Shown: positions 24,206 to 33,130, counted from the first letter of the stretch. The stretch: DNA of 43,897 nt from Oscillospiraceae bacterium (GCA_009786445.1 WQTE01000008.1:1-43897), one strand, 5' to 3'. Numbers and translations: made by a program. Notes: generated from the letters alone by a model not told the origin.

Positions 24206-24910
24206 ATGAACGAAATTATTCGCAAACGAAAGTCAATACGAAAATACGACTTTGCGCCGCTTGATGAGGCGGTTCTTGATGCTGTGCGAGCTGAAATCGC
24301 GAGGGTCAAGCCGCTCAATCCCGATATTAAGTATTCCATTGAAATTACTAGTAAGACTAAAGGCATATTAGGCGTTAAAGCCCCTCATTTCCTCATTTTC
24401 AGCAGCGAGGAAAAAGATGGCGCACTCGAAAATATCGGATTTATCGGGCAGCAGTTAGACTTGTACTTTTCTGCAAATGGATTGGGTTCGTGTTGGCTTG
24501 GTGCATCCAAACCCGGTGAAGCGATGGAGTCGAAGCTGCCGTATGTGATTGCACTGGCTTTCGGCAAGCCTGCTCAGCCGTTGCACCGTGAACTTTCGGA
24601 ATTCAAGCGCAAACCTCTATCACAAATCAGCGAAGGTAATGACCCACGCCTTGAAGCCGCCCGTCTTGCCCCAAGCGGCGTGAATATGCAAAACTGGCAC
24701 TTCATAGCAGAAGATGGCAAAATCCACTGCTATCTTAATAAACCAAACCCTGTAATGGGACTGATGCTCGGCAAAATGGGATTGATTGATTTGGGGATAG
24801 CAATTTCACATATTGCGGCGGATAGCTATAACTTCAATTTTACCAAAGAGCCGAATGCACCGATACGCAAAGGTTTGATTTACAAAGGAACTGTGAGTAC
24901 AGGAAACTAA
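24206..24910 (+). CDS. TM1586-type nitroreductase-family protein
   Basis: A 234-residue protein: an N-terminal flavin-binding start (MNEIIRKRKSIRKYDFAPLDE), GFIGQQLDLYFSANGLGSCWLG in the middle, and a second half RLAPSGVNMQNWHFIAEDG, where the second RxAPSxxNxQxW motif of the fold lies. This two-part layout fits the TM1586 nitroreductase family, FMN enzymes that reduce unknown substrates with NAD(P)H. A GAGGAG-like site (GAGAGGAG) precedes the ATG. It is divergent from the sulfur-type ABC operon but a link is not proven. Confidence 0.8.
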   Translation: MNEIIRKRKSIRKYDFAPLDEAVLDAVRAEIARVKPLNPDIKYSIEITSKTKGILGVKAPHFLIFSSEEKDGALENIGFIGQQLDLYFSANGLGSCWLGASKPGEAMESKLPYVIALAFGKPAQPLHRELSEFKRKPLSQISEGNDPRLEAARLAPSGVNMQNWHFIAEDGKIHCYLNKPNPVMGLMLGKMGLIDLGIAISHIAADSYNFNFTKEPNAPIRKGLIYKGTVSTGN

Positions 24911-25075
24911 CGCCATAGGCACACCCACTTGCCGAAAATAAGTTGTACATTATCTGCAAAAAATCATAAGTCCACGATTTTTGCTGTTTTATGAGGCGAA
25001 AATGTACCCTATAGGGTGTAGCGGCAGTGAAATAATTATGTTAAAATATGTACCGTAAGATGATTAAGATTTAGT
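24911..25075. other. Intergenic stretch with two short inverted repeats
   Basis: After the nitroreductase stop, GCAAAAAATC and GATTTTTGC face each other (about 24956-24984) and may act as a weak terminator. ACCCTATAGGGT (25006-25017) is a perfect 12-base palindrome of unknown role. No gene is seen. Confidence 0.4.
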
Positions 25076-25104
25076 TTGCACAATTTGTTCATATATGCTA
25101 TATT
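25076..25104 (+). promoter_or_regulatory. Promoter of the small helical protein gene (TTGCAC-17-TATATT)
   Basis: TTGCAC at 25076-25081 and TATATT at 25099-25104 with 17 bases between. The start codon follows after about 30 bases. Confidence 0.6.
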
Positions 25105-25135
25105 AAAATGAGCATAAATCAAAGGAGTCATTATT

Positions 25136-25492
25136 TTGAAAGCAGAACACGAAAAACATATTCAATTAGGTAACACAACACACGAGATCTCAGGAAGTTT
25201 AGAAGATGCGGAAAAGCTTGCTGATGATATTATTGACACGCAAAAATATATAGCAGTGCTCATGAAAAACATTTCTTTCTATATCAACAAATATAGACAG
25301 GGAGAAAACCCCAGTGATAGTCTTTATCGAGTTAAAGTCTTGCTTTCATCAGCATTATCAGAAGCTGATGAACTTACTAAGTTAATTCAAAGTCCTACGG
25401 GCAAGGTCATTGTCGATAAAGATACATCCCAAAAAATGTTAACCCTCAACGACCAACTTGTTATTGTTAAAGAAGCCACAGCATATGTGTAA
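25136..25492 (+). CDS. Hypothetical helical protein
   Basis: A 118-residue protein not recognised. TTG start at 25136 after AAAGGAG. It is rich in helix-forming residues (DAEKLADDIIDTQKYIAVLMKN, LLSSALSEADELTKLI), with no signal peptide or membrane segment. It is a single-gene unit with its own promoter and a strong terminator, so it is probably expressed, but no function is suggested. Confidence 0.65.
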   Translation: MKAEHEKHIQLGNTTHEISGSLEDAEKLADDIIDTQKYIAVLMKNISFYINKYRQGENPSDSLYRVKVLLSSALSEADELTKLIQSPTGKVIVDKDTSQKMLTLNDQLVIVKEATAYV

Positions 25493-25510
25493 GACTCTAG
25501 TTTTCTGTGT

Positions 25511-25559
25511 GAGACTAGCTAGCTGACTGTACCGTAAGTACAGTCAGCTAGTCTTTTTT
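25511..25559 (+). terminator. Strong intrinsic terminator
   Basis: AGCTGACTGTAC and GTACAGTCAGCT form a 12-pair stem around CGTAA, extended by AGACT/AGTCT with a TAGC bulge, and followed by six T. It ends the 25136 gene and, being convergent, may also serve the cysK side. Confidence 0.85.
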
Positions 25560-25614
25560 GTCTGCGGATATTTAGGCTATCGCCGGTCTTTTTTTGTCTG
25601 CGGACACTCAAAAT

Positions 25615-26550
25615 TCATTCTTGGTTATACAGAGCTGTTGATAGGTACCGCTCACCTGTGTCCGGTAGGAGCACCACTATCGTTTTGCCTTTATTTTCCG
25701 TGCGCTCGGCAAGCTGCGTTGCTGCGTAGGCTGCTGCGCCTGATGAAATTCCCACGAGCAATCCCTCGGTTTCTGCCAACTTGCGAGAGGTTTCAAATGC
25801 TTTTTCATTTGGAACGGTGATGATTTCATCCACAGTATTAGGATTGTATACATCGGGTACAAATCCCGCTCCTATACCTTGAATTTTGTGCGGCGCAGGA
25901 CTCCCGCCTGAAAGCACGGGCGAGTCGGACGGCTCGACTGCAACAATTTTGATGTTAGGATTTTTTGCTTTTAGAGTTTCCCCCACTCCGGTAATCGTGC
26001 CGCCCGTGCCTACGCCGCCTACGAATATGTCTATCTTGCTATCGGTATCTTCCCATATTTCTAAAGCGGTGGTTTTCCTGTGTATTTCAGGGTTTGCAGG
26101 ATTTATGAATTGTCCGGGGATAAATGAATTCTGCGTTTCCTGCGCAAGTTCTTCCGCTTTTGCGATTGCGCCTTTCATGCCTTTTGCGCCTTCTGTAAGC
26201 ACTAGTTCTGCGCCCAGCGCTTTAAGCAGATTGCGCCGCTCCACACTCATGGTTTCCGGCATTGTTAAAACCAGTCTATAGCCCTTGGCTGCTGCTACAA
26301 ATGCCAGTGCAACTCCTGTGTTTCCGCTGGTTGGCTCTATAATGACCGTATCTTGTTTTATAAGCCCTTTTTCTTCGGCATCGGCAATCATTGCATAGCC
26401 TATGCGGTCTTTTACGCTGCCCAGAGGGTTGAAGTATTCCAGTTTAGCTATTAAGTTTGTTTGTAAACCTAGATTCTTGCTGTAATTCCCGAGTTCCAGC
26501 AGCGGTGTTTTTCCTATTAGGTCAGTTAAGTTTTTTGCGATTTTTGACAT
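25615..26550 (-). CDS. cysK: Cysteine synthase (O-acetylserine sulfhydrylase)
   Basis: A 311-residue PLP enzyme of usual length. The Schiff-base Lys is about 47 in [11 protein letters not shown], the phosphate/substrate loop is PTSGNTG, and the PLP-binding glycine loop is [10 protein letters not shown]. It makes cysteine from O-acetylserine and sulfide. ATG 26550 follows GGAGGGC; an ATG-like start nine codons upstream overlaps this site. Its promoter is divergent from the Rrf2 regulator gene. In Bacillus, CysK also acts as the partner of CymR, which fits this arrangement. Confidence 0.92.
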   Translation of the reverse strand: MSKIAKNLTDLIGKTPLLELGNYSKNLGLQTNLIAKLEYFNPLGSVKDRIGYAMIADAEEKGLIKQDTVIIEPTSGNTGVALAFVAAAKGYRLVLTMPETMSVERRNLLKALGAELVLTEGAKGMKGAIAKAEELAQETQNSFIPGQFINPANPEIHRKTTALEIWEDTDSKIDIFVGGVGTGGTITGVGETLKAKNPNIKIVAVEPSDSPVLSGGSPAPHKIQGIGAGFVPDVYNPNTVDEIITVPNEKAFETSRKLAETEGLLVGISSGAAAYAATQLAERTENKGKTIVVLLPDTGERYLSTALYNQE

Positions 26551-26570
26551 TATAAAATGCCCTCCAATCC

Positions 26571-26635
26571 ATAACATACTAACGATATATGATTAATATG
26601 TTTATTATAATACTTCATGGCAATTCATTTGTCAA
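26571..26635 (-). promoter_or_regulatory. cysK promoter with cysteine-regulon operator
   Basis: On the minus strand TTGACA (26635-26630), 17 bases, TATTAT (26612-26607). Then comes ATAAACATATTAATCATATAT, of which the 3' part continues to TTAGTATGTT, the same arrangement as at the ABC operon promoter. Confidence 0.72.
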
Positions 26636-26654
26636 GCCCTTTTCAACAAATTAC

Positions 26655-26700
26655 TTGACAGCAAAGCGATTGACCGCTAAAATACATATCTGATATGTAT
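26655..26700 (+). promoter_or_regulatory. Regulator promoter with palindromic operator
   Basis: TTGACA (26655-26660), 17 bases, TAAAAT (26678-26683). Overlapping the -10 box is ATACATATCTGATATGTAT, a perfect palindrome around a central T (26682-26700). It shares the CATAT/ATATG core with the cysK and ABC operators, so the regulator probably controls itself. Confidence 0.68.
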
Positions 26701-26723
26701 GTTTACTATGAGGACACCATTAT

Positions 26724-27167
26724 ATGAAAATATCTGCAAAGTCACGCTACGCTTTGGCAGCACTTATACAAATGGGGCAATTATGCGAGTCTGAGGAATT
26801 TGTCTCGCTCGTAAACTTATCTGAAAAGCTGGGTATTTCAAAGATTTACCTAGAGCAGGTTTTCTCGCTTTTGAAGCGAGGGGGCATTGTCATTTCTACA
26901 AAAGGATTTGGAGGCGGATATCAGCTCTCTCGCTCTATGCACGAGATATCTGTTTATGATATTTTATCTTCCATCGAATTTTCTTTATTTGAAAAACCCG
27001 CTCAAACAGTGGCAGAAAAAGCACCTAATATTGAAAGCGTTATGCAAGACGATGTTTTTATGGCATTAGATGCTGTGATACCCGGCGTATTAAAAGAGAT
27101 AACTTTAGATTCGCTTGTAATGAGGGCTGCGCAGCATGATGACGGTGGCGGCATGTACTATATTTAG
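26724..27167 (+). CDS. Rrf2-family regulator, CymR-like
   Basis: A 147-residue Rrf2 protein. The winged helix is KISAKSRYALAALIQMG, then NLSEKLGISKIYLEQVFSLLKRGGIVISTKGFGGGYQLSR, and a dimerisation helix ends it. The three cysteines that ligate Fe-S in IscR are absent in the region after residue 85, so it is the CymR rather than the IscR/NsrR kind. CymR represses sulfur genes when cysteine is plentiful, working with CysK. It is divergent from cysK and directly upstream of two PLP sulfur enzymes. Confidence 0.85.
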   Translation: MKISAKSRYALAALIQMGQLCESEEFVSLVNLSEKLGISKIYLEQVFSLLKRGGIVISTKGFGGGYQLSRSMHEISVYDILSSIEFSLFEKPAQTVAEKAPNIESVMQDDVFMALDAVIPGVLKEITLDSLVMRAAQHDDGGGMYYI

Positions 27168-27202
27168 ATAGTAATAGTTATACAGATAGGAGTGATAATT
27201 TT

Positions 27203-28339
27203 ATGAAGTTAAGCACAAGATGTGTCCACGGTAGCGATAAGTGCTTTGATACTACAGGTGCTGTCAGTGTCCCTATTTTTCAATCGGCGACATTCACCCA
27301 TCCCGGCGTGGAGCAAAGCACAGGCTACGATTACAGCCGTTTGCAAAACCCTACGCGGGAGTACTTGGAACACGTAATTGCAAATTTGGAGGAAGGCACA
27401 GATGCTATGGCGTTTTCCTCCGGCATGGCAGCCGAAGCCACGCTGATGGAACTGTTCTCGTCAGGAGACCATGTTATCGCTTCAGATGATTTATATGGTG
27501 GCTCAGTGCGTTTATTTCAGCATATTTCAGCGAAAAACGGAATAGATGTAACCTTAACCGACACCGGCGATATTGATTCTCTGAGGCAAATGATTCGACC
27601 TCAAACAAAAGCTATATTCGTAGAAACACCTACAAACCCCATGATGCAAGTTACAGACATCGCCGCCGTCGCGAAAATCACACGCGCAAAGGGGCTTTTA
27701 CTCATTGTGGATAACACGTTTCTCACTCCCTATCTCCAGCGGCCTTTGACGTTGGGCGCGGACATAGTGGTTCACAGCGGCACAAAATACTTAGGCGGTC
27801 ATAATGATACTTTGGCGGGTTTTCTTGTCGTTAGTGACGAAAGTTTGTCTCAGCGGCTGCGATTCATCTATAAGACAACAGGTGCTTGTTTGTCTCCATT
27901 TGACAGTTGGCTTATCATTCGCGGAATCAAGACGTTGGCTATTCGTATGCAGCAGCAAGAAACATCTGCCCGCTTGATTGCCCAATGGCTGAGAGAGCAG
28001 CAAAAAATCCGCAATGTATATTATTGCGGTTTCGATGACCATCCCGGCTATGCCATCAGCAAAAAGCAGTCTGCCGGGTTCGGGGCAATGATTTCCTTTG
28101 AGGTAGATAATGCTCAGACGGCAAAATTTCTGCTAGAGAGTGTTAAGCTCATCTCTTTTGCCGAAAGTTTGGGTGGAGTGGAGACTCTTCTGACTTACCC
28201 CTATTTACAAACCCATGCTGACGTGCCTGAAGATCAGCGAACAGCTAAGGGGATAACAAATAAGCTCTTACGCCTATCCGTAGGCATTGAGGATACAGAC
28301 GATTTAATAGCCGACCTTTCAACAGCTTTGGAGAGTTAA
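27203..28339 (+). CDS. Cystathionine gamma-synthase/gamma-lyase family enzyme
   Basis: A 378-residue PLP enzyme of the Cys/Met metabolism family. The cofactor Lys is about 195 in HSGTKYLGGH. The N-terminal TRCVHG and the YDYSRLQNPTREYLE segment are typical. The family includes MetB, MccB and MetC, which join or split cystathionine; the sequence alone does not decide which, but a regulator of CymR type upstream favours a cystathionine lyase or MccB-like role. It starts 36 bases after the regulator stop (AGGAG in front) and four bases before the next gene. Confidence 0.88.
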   Translation: MKLSTRCVHGSDKCFDTTGAVSVPIFQSATFTHPGVEQSTGYDYSRLQNPTREYLEHVIANLEEGTDAMAFSSGMAAEATLMELFSSGDHVIASDDLYGGSVRLFQHISAKNGIDVTLTDTGDIDSLRQMIRPQTKAIFVETPTNPMMQVTDIAAVAKITRAKGLLLIVDNTFLTPYLQRPLTLGADIVVHSGTKYLGGHNDTLAGFLVVSDESLSQRLRFIYKTTGACLSPFDSWLIIRGIKTLAIRMQQQETSARLIAQWLREQQKIRNVYYCGFDDHPGYAISKKQSAGFGAMISFEVDNAQTAKFLLESVKLISFAESLGGVETLLTYPYLQTHADVPEDQRTAKGITNKLLRLSVGIEDTDDLIADLSTALES

Positions 28340-28342
28340 CTT

Positions 28343-29509
28343 ATGACTTATGACTTTGATAAAATAATCGACCGCCGTGACACATACAGCATGAAGTATA
28401 ATCCTGCGGCACGCGGTAAGCCTGATGATGTCATACCGCTTTGGGTAGCGGATATGGATTTTACAGCACCACCCTGTGTGCTTGATGCAATTATGAAGCA
28501 AACTCAGCACGGAATATTTGGGTATTTTCACACCGATGAAAGCTACTCCGGCACGTTGCAAAACTGGTTTTTGCGCCGCCATAACTGGCATATTGAGCAT
28601 GATTGGCTTATCAAACTGCCCGGAGTTGTCAGCGCAATTCATCTTGCAATCATGGCTTTCACAGAGCCTGATGAGAGCGTAATTATACAGCAGCCTGTGT
28701 ATTATCCATTCATGTCGGCTGTATCGTCCACGGGACGGCGGCTGGTGGTCAATCAGTTAGCTCTAAAAAACGGTCGCTATGAAATTGATTTTAATGATTT
28801 TGAGCAACAGATTATTTCAAGCAATGTCAAAGTATTCGTCCTGTGCAATCCTCATAACCCTGTCGGACGGGTGTTTACGCGCGAGGAATTGATGCGGTTA
28901 GGTGACATTTGCCTCCGTCATAACGTGATTGTCATTGCTGACGAGATTCACCAGGACTTTATTTATGACGGGCATCAGCACTTAGTCTTTGCGGGGCTGG
29001 ATTCTCGGCTGAGTGACATCACCGTAACTTGTACCGCGCCGACAAAAACATTTAACATTGCCGCACTTTCTGTCGCCAACATTTTCATATCAAACAAGAG
29101 TCTGCGTAAGCAATTTTCACAGGAATACGCAAAGTTTGGTGTGCCGCAAATTGGCGTAATGGAGATTGTCTCCTGCGTAGCGGCGTACGAACACGGCGAG
29201 AAATGGCTTTCTCAGTTGCTCCACTATCTTTCAGAAAATATGAACTCGATTGATGAGTTTCTAAAAAACAATCTACCTGAAATCGAGCTTATCAAACCCG
29301 AGGGAACTTATCTTGCATGGCTTGATTTTCGCGCACTCGGTCTTTCGGACAAGGCATTGGACGATACGATTACACACAAAGCGAAACTATGGCTGCACCG
29401 CGGCACTACATTCGGAGCAGGCGGCGAGGGGTTCATGCGCCTTAATACGGCGTGTCCGCGCTCCGTCTTGCAAAAAGCGCTGGAGCAACTTAAGAGGGCT
29501 TTTAATTAG
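28343..29509 (+). CDS. PatB/MalY-type C-S lyase (cystathionine beta-lyase)
   Basis: A 388-residue fold-type I PLP protein. PLWVADMDF (about 32-40) and the cofactor Lys about 235 in APTKTFNIAAL are typical of the MalY/PatB group, which splits cystathionine or other cysteine conjugates. GNPHNPVGR-like CNPHNPVGR (about 168-176) and the late Arg motif FMRLNTACPR fit the aminotransferase fold. It overlaps no neighbour but follows the cystathionine enzyme by three bases, so the two are one operon giving sulfur transfer between methionine and cysteine. Confidence 0.87.
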   Translation: MTYDFDKIIDRRDTYSMKYNPAARGKPDDVIPLWVADMDFTAPPCVLDAIMKQTQHGIFGYFHTDESYSGTLQNWFLRRHNWHIEHDWLIKLPGVVSAIHLAIMAFTEPDESVIIQQPVYYPFMSAVSSTGRRLVVNQLALKNGRYEIDFNDFEQQIISSNVKVFVLCNPHNPVGRVFTREELMRLGDICLRHNVIVIADEIHQDFIYDGHQHLVFAGLDSRLSDITVTCTAPTKTFNIAALSVANIFISNKSLRKQFSQEYAKFGVPQIGVMEIVSCVAAYEHGEKWLSQLLHYLSENMNSIDEFLKNNLPEIELIKPEGTYLAWLDFRALGLSDKALDDTITHKAKLWLHRGTTFGAGGEGFMRLNTACPRSVLQKALEQLKRAFN

Positions 29510-29620
29510 TTTTTCGGCTTTGATTCATGGCAATTATTAACAAGACTCCCCTTGTGATACATGACTATTATACAAATTACTACGCCGATTGTACAAAAAC
29601 GCTAAATATTTATTTTCAGG

Positions 29621-29681
29621 GTAAAATGTTGGCAAATGTTAACATTTTACCTTGATTTTACTGGGCTGCCTGTGGTATAAT
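29621..29681 (+). promoter_or_regulatory. Receiver gene promoter with upstream perfect palindrome
   Basis: GTAAAATGTT (29621-29630) and AACATTTTAC (29641-29650) are perfect inverted copies ten bases apart. They end one base before TTGATT (29652-29657), which is 18 bases from TATAAT (29676-29681). The position just upstream of -35 suits an activator. A terminator for the preceding operon is less likely, as no T run follows. Confidence 0.55.
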
Positions 29682-29735
29682 ATCAAGTTGGAGAAGTGTG
29701 CAGTTCATCTGTTACCATATGGAGAGGTATTTTGA

Positions 29736-30122
29736 ATGAGTGATAAAAAAAACAGCATCGTAATTTTCGACGATGACAAAACAAGTCTTAGCTTGCTTAC
29801 GGAAATTCTTGGTGAAAGTTACACGGTTTATTCTGAACTTGATGGCACAAAATGTCATGAAATCGCTATTAAGCTTAAACCTGACTTGATACTACTTGAT
29901 ATAATCATGCCAGACATGAGTGGATTTGACGTAATAAAAACACTGAAGGAGAGCGAGGAAACAAAAGATATCCCTGTCATCTTTGTAACTAACCTAACCG
30001 GACCGGACGAGGAAGATCGCGGTCTTTCTCTTGGTGCGGTTGACTACATAAAAAAGCCGTTCGATGCTAAGGTCGTCAAAGAGAGGGTTTCAGCTCAAAT
30101 GAAAATAATCAAACAAAGGTAA
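29736..30122 (+). CDS. Stand-alone response regulator receiver protein
   Basis: A 128-residue single receiver domain. Acidic pocket FDDD (about 11-14), phospho-Asp about 54 (LILLDIIMPD), Thr in FVTNL, and Lys in IKKPF complete the active site. It has no output domain and resembles the N-terminal receiver of the 17260 kinase (MPDMSG.D.IK.LK, GA.DYI.KPF). It could be the phosphate carrier or end point of the kinase phosphorelay. TGGAGAGG precedes the ATG. Confidence 0.85.
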   Translation: MSDKKNSIVIFDDDKTSLSLLTEILGESYTVYSELDGTKCHEIAIKLKPDLILLDIIMPDMSGFDVIKTLKESEETKDIPVIFVTNLTGPDEEDRGLSLGAVDYIKKPFDAKVVKERVSAQMKIIKQR

Positions 30123-30207
30123 ACGCTGATTTTCTGCGAATCTCTGTGTTGAAATTGATTATGATTTACCTGTATGCGGTAAGATGGTAAAGGAGGCTTT
30201 TCTTTAG

Positions 30208-30591
30208 ATGCCCTTGCATAATTGTCCCGAGTGTGGATTTGAGATTCCCGAAGGTGAGCTTGTTTGCTTTAATTGCGGTTTTCTTATTGATGAGCCTATT
30301 GCTCCGATTGTTCCGGAAAACCCCGAGGCAGTACCTGAGGGCGAGGTGCCGCTTGAGGGCGAACCGCTTGACGGTGAGGCGCCTGCCGGTGAAGCTTCGC
30401 CCAATACACAAGATTCACCTATACACGATGCCCCCGGTATGTCCGATGAGTCTGATACGGAAGAACCGCTGCACTACGATGGTCCTTCAGATGAGAGTCT
30501 GCAAAGAGGCTGTTTGATTGCCGTAGGGATAATTGCTACGTTTATCTTAGTAATAATGATGATAATAACATTCAACGTAGGCACACGCTGA
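30208..30591 (+). CDS. Zinc-ribbon membrane protein
   Basis: A 127-residue protein. Two CxxC pairs (CPECGFEIPEGELVCFNCG, about 6-24) make a zinc ribbon. A Pro/Glu/Gly-rich acidic linker follows (about 35-90), then one transmembrane helix (about 102-122). AAAGGAGG precedes the ATG. It converges on the GH9 gene with only eight bases between stops. Role unknown. Confidence 0.7.
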   Translation: MPLHNCPECGFEIPEGELVCFNCGFLIDEPIAPIVPENPEAVPEGEVPLEGEPLDGEAPAGEASPNTQDSPIHDAPGMSDESDTEEPLHYDGPSDESLQRGCLIAVGIIATFILVIMMIITFNVGTR

Positions 30592-30599
30592 TGCTTCGT

Positions 30600-32996
30600 T
30601 TATTTTAGTAGTTTTTGTGCTGCAAGCACGAGGAACATATAGTTTGATGAGCCGCCGCCGATTACATATTCCGTTTGCTGCCATAGGAATGGGAAATTAA
30701 GCAGCTCCGGAAAATCGGGGCGTATTAATGCTGTACCTGATATTACGCCGCCCGGGTAAAACGACCAATCGGCACGGTTCCATCCGTATGCGACCAACGC
30801 GGATTTAGCCCCAACTCCCGATGCAAACGACATATTATTTGACCCTGGGTGGCAGCCTAGTACAAAGTTGAGTGCATTGTATATAAAATCAGGCTCGAAC
30901 ACATCCGGGTATGCTTTATGCAAGAAATAATACTCAAACCCCCGCCTTTGGATATCCCAACCTGCGCCCCAGATATGAGGGCGATATGGGATGCCATATG
31001 GAGTTTCATCACTAAGCGCTTTGAGATTTTCCCTAAGTGCAGGTAGCTCTTTGCCTATTGCTTTTGAAAAACTCTCATCGTTCAGCGCACTGTCTACTCT
31101 CGCTGTTATCCAGCCTAATTTATCCATTGACCCTGTTATTTCATCAACATTTGCCAGTAAAAATTCCTTGTATTTCTTGTCACCTGTCGTCAGAAACAGC
31201 TCGGCGGCTGCGTGGATTTTTGTGTGTACGGGAGATATATGCCAAGGAGTTTCTTTGCTTATCGGGCCGTCTTTTATCTCTGTGATTTCATACAGTTCCT
31301 GTGCTGCCTCAAGTGACTGCGCACTCAGCTCATCATTAAACCCTTTGAGCACGCGGGAAACCGCCGCCAAGTGCGCCGCTGTCTTTAGTTCACGTTGCGG
31401 GTTATCTTCAGTGAATACCCAGCGGTCATCGGCATTGCCGATTATCCCGTCAGTCTGCGCCGCCGTATCGCCCAGCATCACATATTGCCGTAAATTATTT
31501 ACAATAATCCCACGATATAGCCGTCCCAGCGCACGGTATGCCCCTACAATTGATAGTGCACCATGTTCTATCTGCTGAAGTATGTCATTTTTACCGTCGG
31601 GCTTGTGAATATCAACTATTCTTGCTGTCTGGTCGATTGTAGTTGTGTCGTAATCCACGCCAAAGCTCTCATATGCCATTGCAAGAATATAGCACTCACC
31701 CGCTTGCGATTCAACGCGTAAATCATCGTCTCCCGCATCATGCCAGCCGCCTATATTGAGTCCCGGAACATGGTCGCCTGGATTATATTTCGTCATTGTG
31801 GACGGGCCTTGAATGTAGCCGTCAAAGTGGTTGTGGTCAATCGGCGCCATAAGCGCATCGTCCATGTGGCACAGGTCATGCCAAACTCTAAAACGCTCCT
31901 GTACTCTCATATGGCACATTTGCACAGGCAGGAAGTATTCAAGAACAGGTTGCCATACCCCACGGTCGTATATATCTGCGCCAATGCGGAAAACAGAAGA
32001 TTCGGAGCTGCCATACCGCACTTTATACAGTCCGTCTGTTATCACATCCGTAAAATCGAATTTCAGGTAATTGTAGCGCAAAAATGAGCCCCATTCATCT
32101 CCGTCAGCTTCCCGAACCAATTCTTCCCCGGTTTTTGTGATTTTGTATAACGCCGCCTTTTCGCGCTTTTTTTCATCCCTGTCAAGCTCTATAACTGCTG
32201 TTTTTGGTTGATTGGGGTGATAGCCGACTTGTGAAAGCTGAACAACCGGCGTATGCAGCCAGTTTTCGACAACATTTGGCGTTATGACCCAAACCGCCGC
32301 TTCCTTGGTTGTATTTGGCCTTAAGTCACTGCTCAGCACAAACCAGCCGTCATTATGCGTGGCACGCGCATCGTATAGGCAAATCGGAGAGCCCTTTGAT
32401 TCAATTTTACATCTGCCGTAAGGGTCATCAGGTCTGATTGTGAGGTTTTTACCAACTGCGTATGGCTTAATATCAAAAGCATTTATGCTCGGCACAGGCT
32501 CAAACGGCCCGTTTGGCTGAACAGGGAATATTCCCTGCTTTTCGTCCATAATCCACGGTTTGCCAAATAATGCACCGGGGAATAATTCCATTGTGAGGCA
32601 CACATGCCCTACGAAATCATCAGGAACGGGCGAGTCAAGGTCAACCGTTATTACTACCGATTCATCTACGCCTTTGACAGTCACTTTATAGTCAAGCTTA
32701 ATGTCCGGGTACACAATCGGGCTAAAGCCTGTTTCCCTGTCTTTGTCCGGATACGCAAGCGAAGTCGTGATGGTATTTGCTTCTTCGTCTATGACTCGCT
32801 CGCCTTGCTTTGGCACGGGTCTCCATTGCCCTGCAAGATTGCGAAATCGCACATCACCGTTTGAGGCGACACGCTCGCCGTGCATGATAATACTCACCCC
32901 TGCTTGATGCCCATCGGGGTAAATATCGTCAAACGCCATCAGATCTACGCCTTTATTGCGAAAATATCCGTTTCCGTCTTTTAATGTAAATGCCAT
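30600..32996 (-). CDS. Glycoside hydrolase family 9 protein, no signal peptide
   Basis: A 798-residue protein. An N-terminal region of about 240 residues is unassigned. An Ig-like CelD_N-type domain follows (VVQLSQVGYHPNQPKTAVIEL, about 251-340), then a GH9 catalytic domain with the catalytic base in GGWHDAGDDD (D420/D423), the C-terminal FVLGCHPGSNNMSF, and the probable acid Glu about 776 (QQTEYVIGGG). Family 9 enzymes hydrolyse beta-1,4-glucans or related glycans. No signal peptide is visible at MAFTLKDGNGYF, so it probably works in the cytoplasm on imported oligosaccharides. TAGGAGG precedes the ATG. It is downstream of an esterase gene. Confidence 0.82.
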   Translation of the reverse strand: MAFTLKDGNGYFRNKGVDLMAFDDIYPDGHQAGVSIIMHGERVASNGDVRFRNLAGQWRPVPKQGERVIDEEANTITTSLAYPDKDRETGFSPIVYPDIKLDYKVTVKGVDESVVITVDLDSPVPDDFVGHVCLTMELFPGALFGKPWIMDEKQGIFPVQPNGPFEPVPSINAFDIKPYAVGKNLTIRPDDPYGRCKIESKGSPICLYDARATHNDGWFVLSSDLRPNTTKEAAVWVITPNVVENWLHTPVVQLSQVGYHPNQPKTAVIELDRDEKKREKAALYKITKTGEELVREADGDEWGSFLRYNYLKFDFTDVITDGLYKVRYGSSESSVFRIGADIYDRGVWQPVLEYFLPVQMCHMRVQERFRVWHDLCHMDDALMAPIDHNHFDGYIQGPSTMTKYNPGDHVPGLNIGGWHDAGDDDLRVESQAGECYILAMAYESFGVDYDTTTIDQTARIVDIHKPDGKNDILQQIEHGALSIVGAYRALGRLYRGIIVNNLRQYVMLGDTAAQTDGIIGNADDRWVFTEDNPQRELKTAAHLAAVSRVLKGFNDELSAQSLEAAQELYEITEIKDGPISKETPWHISPVHTKIHAAAELFLTTGDKKYKEFLLANVDEITGSMDKLGWITARVDSALNDESFSKAIGKELPALRENLKALSDETPYGIPYRPHIWGAGWDIQRRGFEYYFLHKAYPDVFEPDFIYNALNFVLGCHPGSNNMSFASGVGAKSALVAYGWNRADWSFYPGGVISGTALIRPDFPELLNFPFLWQQTEYVIGGGSSNYMFLVLAAQKLLK

Positions 32997-33021
32997 ATTT
33001 TCCTCCTATGTAGCCGGTCAA

Positions 33022-33130
33022 AGGCAATCCGGAAAATTTGCTTTTTATTGCTTGTGGAGATTTTTAGTGGTCGAATCATGCAGTCGCTTACTGAAGTAGC
33101 GCAATAAAAAGTAAATTCCCCGGATTGCCT
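33022..33130. repeat. Inverted-repeat element (MITE-like or structured intergenic repeat)
   Basis: 30-base arms at 33022-33051 and 33101-33130 are reverse complements at 27 of 30 positions around a 49-base loop, starting AGGCAATCCGG and ending CCGGATTGCCT. It fills most of the 154 bases between the esterase and GH9 genes. No clear target duplication is seen. A long hairpin RNA is the alternative. Confidence 0.55.
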
